Origin: Jatrophihabitans sp.
Lineage (GTDB): Bacteria > Actinomycetota > Actinomycetes > Mycobacteriales > Jatrophihabitantaceae
DNA length: 64,000 bases
Assembly: GCA_036399055.1 (NCBI GenBank)
Contig: DASWNX010000020.1
Span: forward strand, 54,857 to 118,856
Reading direction: 5' to 3'
Each line of letters opens with the position of its first letter. The first letter of the stretch is position 1. Below, one piece after another: positions 58,053 to 64,000 of this stretch. The notes beneath the pieces are model-generated. The model was not told the DNA's origin. It made no database searches and worked only from the letters and a program-made list of their open reading frames with translations. The position numbers were made by a program, and so were the translations under genes.

Positions 58053-59038
58053 ACCTTGGGCTTGTAGAAGGCCAACAGGGCGCGCCAGGTGCGGGCGTCG
58101 ATGACTCCGTTGGCAGGCAGGCCGTGCCGGACCTTGAACCGGTTGACCGCGCCCACCGTGGCAAGGTCGTAGTTGCCGGTGACCGGCTTGTTGAAGGCGC
58201 GCTGGACGGCCGAGATCGGCCCGCCGCGCATGCCGGGGAACGTCGTGGCGCCGGAGAACGTGACCAGGCCCTGCATGGCCACCGAGGAGCGCGCCGGGGC
58301 GAGGACCTGGGCGTAGCGGGGGCACCGGTTGGGGTTGTGGGTGCCGTAGTTGCCGGACCAGTTCAGGTCCCGGGGCCGGCAGGGCCCGTAGTCAGTGGCG
58401 GCGAAGACGTGCCGGCTCCAGAAGGACGTCCGGCCGATGGCGCCGTTCCAGGACAGCGAGAAGTGCACGTGGTTGCGGTGGCAGGAGCTGTCCAGCGCCG
58501 GCGACGGGGTGCTGGCGCAGTTGTGGTACGGCTCCCACTTGCCGCCGCTCCAGGTGCTCCAGATCTTGTTGTTCCAGATGATGTACATGATGCCCATCCG
58601 GCGGGCGTTGGCGAACTTGTTGCCCCAGCGGTCGGTGCTGAGCAAGAAGGTGATCACGGAACTGGCCTGCGCGGCCTGGGTCTTGTCGCGAACCGAGTTC
58701 ATCCAGTCCAGGCCACGCGAGTCGTAGTGCTCGCTGGTGTCAGCGGTGCAGTCGCGGGGGTTGCCGAAGCTGGTGTTGGGGTAGGTCTTGACCAGCAGCC
58801 GGCCCAGGGCCAGGGTTCCCGGCCGCCAGACGGGCTGGCAGGCGACCTGCTCGACGTAGGGGGCCAGCGGCTCGATCGGGCTCAGCAGCCCGGCCGGCGC
58901 TTTCAGGCTCGGCACCGCGGCCGAGCCGGCCGGAGCGGTCGCAACCAGCACACCGCCGCTCAGCGTGAACGTCAGGAGCAGCGTGGCTGCCAGCCGGACG
59001 GGTTTGGCGAACAGGCGGAACACAGCAGGGCGGGGCAT
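58049..59038 (-). CDS. Secreted LAS-type peptidase with peptidoglycan-binding domain
   Basis: A 329-residue secreted protein. The signal peptide is at 1-40 (AATLLLTFTLSGGVLVATAP, cleavage after GSAA). A central domain has SEHYDSRGLDWMNSV and CHRNHVHFSLSW, matching the S.H......D and H.H metal motifs of LAS (D-Ala-D-Ala carboxypeptidase-like) peptidases, and a C-terminal PG_binding_1 domain follows (GPISAVQRAFNKPVTGNYD). The protein should act on the cell wall. ATG 59038 has GGAG six bases upstream; another ATG at 59044 is too close to it. Confidence 0.82.
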   Translation of the reverse strand: MPRPAVFRLFAKPVRLAATLLLTFTLSGGVLVATAPAGSAAVPSLKAPAGLLSPIEPLAPYVEQVACQPVWRPGTLALGRLLVKTYPNTSFGNPRDCTADTSEHYDSRGLDWMNSVRDKTQAAQASSVITFLLSTDRWGNKFANARRMGIMYIIWNNKIWSTWSGGKWEPYHNCASTPSPALDSSCHRNHVHFSLSWNGAIGRTSFWSRHVFAATDYGPCRPRDLNWSGNYGTHNPNRCPRYAQVLAPARSSVAMQGLVTFSGATTFPGMRGGPISAVQRAFNKPVTGNYDLATVGAVNRFKVRHGLPANGVIDARTWRALLAFYKPKV

Positions 59039-59157
59039 CGGCATCTCCACAGCAACGGCGTCTTCCGAGACTTCATGCCCGGGTTCTTTGCCTATCGGCG
59101 GGGTTGTCGGGCACTTGAAGGCTGCAGCCACAACTTCTGGTGTCCAAACGCGAAAGA

Positions 59158-59180
59158 GCCTCCAGATCTAGTCTGGAGGC
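59158..59180 (-). terminator. Rho-independent terminator after tRNA-Glu
   Basis: GCCTCCAGA (59158-59166) and TCTGGAGGC (59172-59180) make a 9-bp stem with loop TCTAG. On the minus strand it is followed by TCTTTCGCGTTT, a T-rich tail, so it should end the tRNA transcript. Confidence 0.9.
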
Positions 59181-59191
59181 CCTTGTGCGGG

Positions 59192-59264
59192 TAGCCCCGA
59201 TGGGATTCGAACCCACGCTACCGCCGTGAGAGGGCGGCGTCCTAGGCCGCTAGACGACGGGGCC
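59192..59264 (-). tRNA. tRNA-Glu (anticodon CTC)
   Basis: A 73-base cloverleaf. The acceptor stem is GGCCCCG/CGGGGCT, the D-arm GTCTAGCGGCCTAGGAC, the anticodon stem-loop CCGCCCTCTCACGGCGG with CTC, and the T-arm GTGGGTTCGAATCCCAT. It reads GAG codons. It is just downstream of tRNA-Gln on the same strand, and gltX, the glutamyl-tRNA synthetase, is the next protein gene, a natural grouping. Confidence 0.97.
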
Positions 59265-59327
59265 CTAGGTAGAACACGCTAACCACTGAACTGCCTGCTG
59301 CAAAAACCGTTCTTTCCAGCTTCTGCG

Positions 59328-59399
59328 CTGGGGTACCAGGACTCGAACCTAGACTAACTGAACCAGAATCAGTTGGGCTGCCAATTACCCCATACCCCA
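59328..59399 (-). tRNA. tRNA-Gln (anticodon CTG)
   Basis: A 72-base cloverleaf. The acceptor stem is TGGGGTA/TACCCCA, the anticodon stem-loop ACTGATTCTGGTTCAGT with CTG, and the T-arm CTAGGTTCGAGTCCTGG. It reads CAG codons. In most actinobacteria it is first charged with glutamate by GltX and then amidated, which fits its position beside gltX. Confidence 0.97.
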
Positions 59400-59516
59400 C
59401 TACTACCCGTTCGAGTCGCCGAGCGGGCCGAGACGGAACTCTACCCGACGGCGGGCTCGCTCTGAAATCGGGCCTGGGTCGGCCTGTCGCACAGCGGCTT
59501 CGACGCCTGCGGCCGG

Positions 59517-60998
59517 CTAGCTCTGAGCGCTGCGCATCCGGGCCAGGGTGGTGTCGCGACCGAGCAGTTCCATGGACTCGAACAGCGGCGGCGACACCTG
59601 CCGGCCGGTCACCGCGACGCGCAGCGGCCCGAAGGCGCTGCGCGGTTTGAGTTCCAACCGCTCCAGCAACTCCACCCGCAGCGCCTCCTCGATGGCGGCG
59701 GTGGTCCAGTCGGGCAGCTGTTCCAGCGCCGGGATCGAGGCCGCCAGCACCGCCTGCCCCTGCTCCCCCAACTGCTTGGCAGCCGCCGCCTCATCCCGAG
59801 TGAAGTCCTGGTCTGTGACGAACAGGAAGCGCAGCATGTCCGCGCCCTCGCCGAGGGTCTGCACCCGTTCCTGCACCAGCGGCGCCGCGCCTGTGATGAG
59901 GTCGAGCTGGGCCTGGCTCGGCCGCTCGCCGATCAGCCCGGCTCGGGTCAGGAAAGCCTGCAAGCGCCGCGCGAAGTCCTCAGGGGTGAGCAACCGGACG
60001 TGGGTGGCGTTGATCGCCAGGCACTTCTTCGGATCAAAGCGCGCGGGGTTGGTCGAGACCTTGCTGCCGTCGAAGGCCGCGACGAGCTCGTCCGGGGAGA
60101 AGATGTCGCGATCCTCAGCGATCGACCACCCGAGCAACGCCAGGTAGTTGATGAGCCCTTCGGGCAGGTAGCCCTCGTCGCGGTAGCGGTACAGCGACGC
60201 CTGCGGATCGCGCTTGGACAGCTTCTTGTTGCCCTCGCCCATCACATAGGGCAGGTGGCCGAACTCCGGGGTGAAGTCGGTGACCCCGATGTCGATCAAC
60301 GCGCGGTACAGCGCGATCTGCCGGGGCGTCGAGGGCAGCAGGTCCTCGCCGCGGATCACGTGGGTGATGCGCATCATCGCGTCATCCACCGGATTGACCA
60401 GCGTGTACAGCGGCTCGCCGTTGGCCCGGACCACCACGAAGTCCGGCACGGTGCTTGCCAGAAAGCGGATCTCGCCGCGGACCAGGTCGTTCCAGGCCAG
60501 CTCGCCGTCCGGCATCCGGAGCCGCAGCACCGGCTGCCTGCCCTCGGCCCGGAAGGCGGCCCGTTGCTCCTCGGTGAGCTCGCGGTCGAAATTGTCATAG
60601 CCGAGCTTCGGGTCACGGCCGGCCGCCCGGTGCCGGGCCTCGGTCTCTTCGGGGGTGGTGTAGGACTCGTACAGGTGCCCGGCGGCCAGTAGCCGGCCGA
60701 CCACGTCGCGGTAGATCCCACCCCGCTCGCTCTGCCGGTAAGGCCCGTGCGGACCGCCCACCTCGGGGCCCTCGTCCCAGGTCATGCCGAACCACCGCAG
60801 GGTGTCCAGCAGCATCTCGTAGGACTCCTGAGTGTCCCGCGCGGCGTCGGTGTCCTCGATGCGGAACACGAAGCTTCCGCCGTGGTGGCGGGCGAATGCC
60901 CAGTTGAACAGGCAGGTTCGGATCAGGCCGACGTGCGGGACGCCGGTCGGCGAGGGGCAGAACCGGACGCGGATGCCGGAGCCGGTGGCCGGGCTCAC
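59517..60998 (-). CDS. gltX: Glutamyl-tRNA synthetase
   Basis: A 493-residue class I aminoacyl-tRNA synthetase. [20 protein letters not shown] contains the HIGH-like motif (PHVGL) and [11 protein letters not shown] the KMSKS-type motif. The C-terminal anticodon-binding domain is at about 330-493. GTG 60998 overlaps the FAH-family stop by 4 bp (GTGA). It charges tRNA-Glu and, in organisms without GlnRS, also tRNA-Gln. Confidence 0.97.
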   Translation of the reverse strand: MSPATGSGIRVRFCPSPTGVPHVGLIRTCLFNWAFARHHGGSFVFRIEDTDAARDTQESYEMLLDTLRWFGMTWDEGPEVGGPHGPYRQSERGGIYRDVVGRLLAAGHLYESYTTPEETEARHRAAGRDPKLGYDNFDRELTEEQRAAFRAEGRQPVLRLRMPDGELAWNDLVRGEIRFLASTVPDFVVVRANGEPLYTLVNPVDDAMMRITHVIRGEDLLPSTPRQIALYRALIDIGVTDFTPEFGHLPYVMGEGNKKLSKRDPQASLYRYRDEGYLPEGLINYLALLGWSIAEDRDIFSPDELVAAFDGSKVSTNPARFDPKKCLAINATHVRLLTPEDFARRLQAFLTRAGLIGERPSQAQLDLITGAAPLVQERVQTLGEGADMLRFLFVTDQDFTRDEAAAAKQLGEQGQAVLAASIPALEQLPDWTTAAIEEALRVELLERLELKPRSAFGPLRVAVTGRQVSPPLFESMELLGRDTTLARMRSAQS

Positions 60999-61789
60999 CG
61001 GGCGCGGACCGGGTTGACGAGCTCGCCGAGTCCGTCGATGGCGATGGTCACCGTGTCGCCGTCGGTGATCCTGCTCACCCCCGCCGGGGTGCCGGTCAGA
61101 ATCACGTCACCGGGGACCAACGTCATCACGTGGGACATGAACGAGACGATCGTGGCGACGTCGAAGATCATGTCGCTGGTGTTGCCGTCCTGCTTGGTCT
61201 GGCCGTTGACCAGTGCCCGGACCCGTGCGGCGCTGGGGTCGAAGCTGGTGTCGATCCAGGGCCCGATCGGGCAGAAGGAGTCGTAGCCCTTGGCCCGGGT
61301 GAACTGGACGTCTGCTCGTTGCTGGTCGCGGGCGGTGACGTCGTTGGCGCAGGTGTAACCGAAGACCGCGCCCAGAGCCTGCTCGCGCGGCACGTCCTTG
61401 GTCACCCGGCCGATCACCAGGGCGAGCTCGGCTTCGTGCTCGACCTGGTCGGAGTCGACCGGCAGCCGGATCACGTCGTGGGTGCCGATCACCGAGGTGG
61501 ACGGCTTGAGGAAGATCAAAGGTCGTTCGGGGACGTCGCTGCCCAGTTCCGCGGCGTGCGCGGCGTAGTTACGTCCGACCGCGATCACCTTGCTCGGCAG
61601 GATCGGCGCCAGCAGCCGGACGTCGCCGATCGCGTACCGCTCTCCGGTGAACTCGATCGGGCCCATCGGGTGGTCCTTGATGACCGCGACGGTGAGGGAC
61701 TCGAAGGGTGGGTTGGGGCCGGCCGCGGCCGGAGCCTCGACCACTCCCCAAGCGATTCCGCCGGTATGAACAAATCTCGCGATACGCAC
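60995..61789 (-). CDS. Fumarylacetoacetate hydrolase family protein
   Basis: A 264-residue FAH-family enzyme. [20 protein letters not shown] is the catalytic His region, and [13 protein letters not shown] with the following [11 protein letters not shown] supply the metal-binding Glu and Asp. FAH-family members include 2-hydroxyhepta-2,4-diene-1,7-dioate isomerase and acylpyruvase; which one is unclear. The GTG at 61789 ([15 protein letters not shown]) is the family start. Genes of this type precede gltX in other actinobacteria. Confidence 0.92.
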   Translation of the reverse strand: MRIARFVHTGGIAWGVVEAPAAAGPNPPFESLTVAVIKDHPMGPIEFTGERYAIGDVRLLAPILPSKVIAVGRNYAAHAAELGSDVPERPLIFLKPSTSVIGTHDVIRLPVDSDQVEHEAELALVIGRVTKDVPREQALGAVFGYTCANDVTARDQQRADVQFTRAKGYDSFCPIGPWIDTSFDPSAARVRALVNGQTKQDGNTSDMIFDVATIVSFMSHVMTLVPGDVILTGTPAGVSRITDGDTVTIAIDGLGELVNPVRAR

Positions 61790-61892
61790 GGACAAGAGGC
61801 TACCGGCCGAGCGTCGGCGCCCGGCAGGACGGATGCCGGGCTGGTCAGCTTGGCTGGTCGGCGGGCTGGTCGGCTTGGCTCTCGGTGAGTCG

Positions 61893-61968
61893 GCGGGCTC
61901 TTGGTGGGCCAGCGGGCTCTTGGTGGGCCGGCAGGCTCTTGGTGGGCCAGCAGGCTCTCGGTGGGCCA
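61893..61968. repeat. Four 19-bp tandem units between divergent genes
   Basis: GCGGGCTCTTGGTGGGCCA and three close variants lie at 61893, 61912, 61931 and 61950. Degenerate copies of a related GGCTGGTCGGC unit precede it from about 61839. The array sits between the divergent FAH gene (start 61789) and the small membrane protein (start 62007), so it occupies their promoter space. Confidence 0.93.
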
Positions 61969-62006
61969 GCGGCAAAGTACGGCGCCACCCGCCGGCGGGG
62001 TGGCGC

Positions 62007-62456
62007 ATGACGGATACTCGAACGGTGAGCGACGAGCTGTATGCGATACCGCCGACCCGCCGGCGGCGGATGGCGCTGGCGCTGGCGCCCCTCGGTGTGG
62101 CGCTTCTGGTCACCGCGGTCCTGACGATCACGCTGGACGGCGCCGGTTGGAAGCTGGCCGGCCTGCTCGTCGCGGCGCTGGCCGTGGTGCTGCTCGGAGT
62201 CGCGTGGGGTCTGCAACGCTCGGCAGCGCTGAGCGAGGCCGCTGAGGCCGAGCAGCGACTGGACGCGGTGCTCACCGCCGCGGCCGGATCGAGTGGCGGG
62301 GCCTGCGGCTCGGCCGGTTCAGAAGGCGGCTCGCTCGATTCGGAAGGCGGCTCGGCCGGATCGAGCGCTGCCCCCTGCGGCACGACCGGGCTGGTCTGCG
62401 GCTTGGGCGGCGCGGACGGCGGCTGCGGCGCCGCTTGCTTGGCCCGCACCCGCTGA
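62007..62456 (+). CDS. Small membrane protein of unknown function
   Basis: A 149-residue protein. MTDTRTVSDELYAIPPTRRRRM is the cytoplasmic start, two transmembrane segments follow (LALAPLGVALLVTAVLTI, LAGLLVAALAVVLLGVAW), then a helical AEAEQRLDAVL stretch and a Gly/Ser/Ala-rich tail with several cysteines. The tail is itself made of small repeats (EGGSLDSEGGSAGSS). No family is recognised. ATG 62007 was chosen over GTG 62025. Confidence 0.65.
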   Translation: MTDTRTVSDELYAIPPTRRRRMALALAPLGVALLVTAVLTITLDGAGWKLAGLLVAALAVVLLGVAWGLQRSAALSEAAEAEQRLDAVLTAAAGSSGGACGSAGSEGGSLDSEGGSAGSSAAPCGTTGLVCGLGGADGGCGAACLARTR

Positions 62457-62483
62457 GCAGACCGCATCAGGGCACTGCCTGGC

Positions 62484-63581
62484 CTAGGCCCGGCGTGCTA
62501 TCCGGCGCTGTCGGTAGAGGTCTTGGTCCGCCCGCTCGATCAGCTCCTTCAACGTGTCATCGGACCGTAGGCCACTAACGCCGAGACTGACCGAGGCGGG
62601 CGCGTCCTCCTCCGCCAACGCGGCGTTGACCCCTTGGAGCCGCAGGGCGGTCTCGCCTGGGGTGGTCCCGGCGAGCACGCAGAGGAACTCGTCTCCGCCG
62701 TAGCGGATCACGAGGTCGTAGGGCCGGAGACGAGCGTTCAGGGCACGCGCGACGCGCACGAGCACGCGGTCGCCAGCGATGTGGCCGTCGGCGTCATTGA
62801 CCGCCTTCAGGCCGTCAACATCGACGAAGACCAGGGTCAGCGGCCTGTGGGTGCGCCGCGAGCGATCGACTTCCCGCTGCAGTTCAAGCAGGCCAGCACT
62901 GAGTGTGTAGGCGCCGGTGAGCCCGTCCAGAGAAGCGTGCGTGAGGTCGATAGTGGCCTGACCGCGATCGACGCGCGCGGTGTCTCGATCGTCGGCTGAG
63001 TGTCCGCGTCCGGCAGCATCCCAGCTGCGGTCGGCATAGGCGTGGTGGCGGTCGTCGCTGGCCTCGTGACGCTCGGCTTGTCCGCTCCCACGGTCAGAAC
63101 GGGCGGTGCCGCGATCCCTTTCCGCATGCGTCCGCTCCGCTGCGCCGGCTTGGCGATCTAGCGCGGCCTGACCGCGGTCACTGGCCGCGTCGCGACGCGC
63201 CACGGCTGCCCGGAGCCTGGCTTGAGCACCGCCGGTCCGGGTCAGCGTGGGGACGGCCGACGCCGCCGACTCAGTGAGCAGCGCAGTGCGGTCGCGCTCC
63301 TCCGCATGCTGGTCGCGTTCGTTTGCGGCGGCATCGCGCAGTAGCGCAGCCTCATCTCGGCGGTCCGCTGCGCCGTCGCGGACGTCGCCAGCATCGTCGC
63401 GGCTTTGCGCGCCGTCGTCCCGGTCATTGCCGACCTGGTCCCGCCTGCTGCCAGCCCCATCGCGCAACTCGGCCGCTTCGTCGCGCCGGCCGGCGGCCTC
63501 GTCGCGTATATCCCCCGCCCGCCCTCGCGCGGCCGCGGACTCCACCGAACTGGGCTCGCCTGCTGCGGAGCGAGATGTCAT
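62484..63581 (-). CDS. GGDEF diguanylate cyclase with long RD-repeat N-terminus
   Basis: A 365-residue protein. The C-terminal 160 residues are a GGDEF domain with the active-site motif RYGGDEFLCVLAG and an RPYD sequence five residues before it, matching the product-inhibition RxxD site. The first 200 residues are a hydrophilic region of seven-residue repeats of the type RDEAAxx (RRDEAAELRDG, RDGAADRRDEAALLRDA), probably a long coiled coil. It has no transmembrane segment. The domain should make cyclic di-GMP; the EAL protein at 7833 could degrade it. ATG 63581 is the start. Confidence 0.9.
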   Translation of the reverse strand: MTSRSAAGEPSSVESAAARGRAGDIRDEAAGRRDEAAELRDGAGSRRDQVGNDRDDGAQSRDDAGDVRDGAADRRDEAALLRDAAANERDQHAEERDRTALLTESAASAVPTLTRTGGAQARLRAAVARRDAASDRGQAALDRQAGAAERTHAERDRGTARSDRGSGQAERHEASDDRHHAYADRSWDAAGRGHSADDRDTARVDRGQATIDLTHASLDGLTGAYTLSAGLLELQREVDRSRRTHRPLTLVFVDVDGLKAVNDADGHIAGDRVLVRVARALNARLRPYDLVIRYGGDEFLCVLAGTTPGETALRLQGVNAALAEEDAPASVSLGVSGLRSDDTLKELIERADQDLYRQRRIARRA

Positions 63582-63648
63582 GCGGGCCTCTCGGATTCAC
63601 GGCGTCAGGGCATCTGCCGGCCCAGGCGTGCTGTGACGACTATCTCAT

Positions 63649-63705
63649 GGTTCACCTGTGCGACGTTGGTTCACCTGTACGACGTTGGTTCACCTGTGCG
63701 ACGTG
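63649..63705. repeat. Three 19-bp tandem units upstream of the GGDEF gene
   Basis: GGTTCACCTGTGCGACGTT, the same with one change (TGTACG), and a third copy ending GTG follow one another at 63649, 63668 and 63687. They lie 68-124 bp upstream of the GGDEF gene start. The GGTTCACCTG core may be a protein-binding motif. Confidence 0.93.
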
Positions 63706-63805
63706 CGGGTGACGATGCCATGCCCCGCCGGGGCGCCGCGAGCGCAGGCAGCAGTCGCGTGCCCAGCCGCGTCTAGGGTCGAGTTCTGTCGCTGGCGTTC
63801 GCGAG

Positions 63806-63844
63806 CACATGGACATTCAGTTGGCACATGGACAATTCAGTTGG
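63806..63844. repeat. Two 19/20-bp tandem units next to the HNH gene stop
   Basis: CACATGGACATTCAGTTGG (63806-63824) and CACATGGACAATTCAGTTGG (63825-63844) lie directly before the CTA that is the stop codon of the minus-strand HNH gene. Confidence 0.9.
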
Positions 63845-64000
63845 CTAGTGCCTGTTGACGCGGTGGTTGCGTCTGGGTGTTTGGGTGGGGTCGATCCAGG
63901 CGGGCGGGATCCACTGGGGGTGGCCGTCGGTCATCTGACAGCTCCAGCCGGCGCGGTCGAACTCACGATGGTGATAGCCGCAGACCAGGGTGAGGTTGTC
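63845..64000 (-). CDS. HNH endonuclease, 3' end only
   Basis: The minus strand from the window edge reads DNLTLVCGYHHREFDRAGW and then CQMTDGHPQWIPPAWIDP before TAG at 63845. LVCGYHHRE is the second half of the HNH nuclease motif typical of the DUF222/13E12-repeat family, which is abundant in actinobacteria. About 51 residues are present and the gene continues beyond the window. Function is presumed mobile or selfish DNA related, but is not established. Confidence 0.88.
   Translation of the reverse strand, partial: DNLTLVCGYHHREFDRAGWSCQMTDGHPQWIPPAWIDPTQTPRRNHRVNRH

Noticed and set aside
63649-63844. Terminal repeats of an insertion sequence
   Set aside because: The tandem copies are in direct orientation with no transposase frame or matching inverted end in the visible sequence. 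The rest lies beyond the window, so only a weak rejection is possible.

Overview
The window is 64 kb of GC-rich, gene-dense bacterial chromosome. It comes from an actinobacterium (class Actinomycetes). The evidence is the gene order smc-mutM-rnc-yceD-sepIVA-coaD-rsmD-recG-rpmB-thiL-ddl-gpsA-cofC-ppk-mutT1-hup-leuDC-iclR-gltX, which follows the Rv2922c-Rv2992c order of mycobacteria as I remember it. Frequent GTG starts, a HU protein with a long Lys/Ala tail and two F420-related genes agree with this. I cannot name the genus; a Frankiales/Jatrophihabitans-like lineage is only a guess. Almost everything is chromosomal core. I see no phage, plasmid, CRISPR array or intact insertion sequence.

Layout. 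1-8.9 kb: the 3' part of a GH1 beta-glucosidase, an amidohydrolase, a WD40 beta-propeller, a cassette of HerA-like ATPase, amidohydrolase and MFS transporter, and an EAL phosphodiesterase. 8.9-16 kb: ffh; a LLM/SDR/SDR cluster; an acyl-CoA dehydrogenase with an aminoglycoside-phosphotransferase-like kinase. 16-20 kb: the nitrogen-sensing operon amtB-glnB-glnD, with a possible GlnR box upstream. 20-25.6 kb: pepN, a VOC protein, and the threonine catabolic pair tdh-kbl. 25.7-35.9 kb: ftsY, smc, acyP, mutM, rnc, rpmF, yceD, sepIVA, coaD, rsmD (secretion, chromosome segregation, RNA processing, envelope and CoA). 36-51.5 kb: an anchored propeller-like protein, recG, a DAK2 kinase, rpmB, thiL, an Lrp-like stand-alone sensor, ddl, gpsA-plsC, cofC, ppk-mutT1, hup. 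51.8-59 kb: leuCD with a divergent IclR regulator, three small stress-type genes, a second-type adenylate kinase with a Gfo/Idh/MocA oxidoreductase, a flavin-reductase-like protein and a secreted LAS-type peptidase. 59.1-64 kb: tRNA-Glu, tRNA-Gln, gltX, an FAH-family hydrolase, a small membrane protein, a GGDEF cyclase with a long RD-repeat region, and the 3' end of an HNH endonuclease gene.

The most unusual thing in the window is at the DNA level. Short tandem duplications are everywhere. Some are in frame inside housekeeping genes: 18-bp units in an SDR, 36 bp in pepN, 12 bp in cofC and yceD, 18 bp in glnD. Others sit exactly on stop codons (EAL gene, VOC gene, ftsY, and next to the HNH stop). 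A dispersed GCGAG-rich element joins mutM to acyP and lies between two SDR genes, supplying stop and start codons. Three unrelated arrays of 19-20-bp units lie within 2 kb at the right end. I found no convincing new multi-gene system; the repeat pattern, a possible leaderless and palindrome-covered iclR start, and a possible ATT start of thiL are the observations most worth following.
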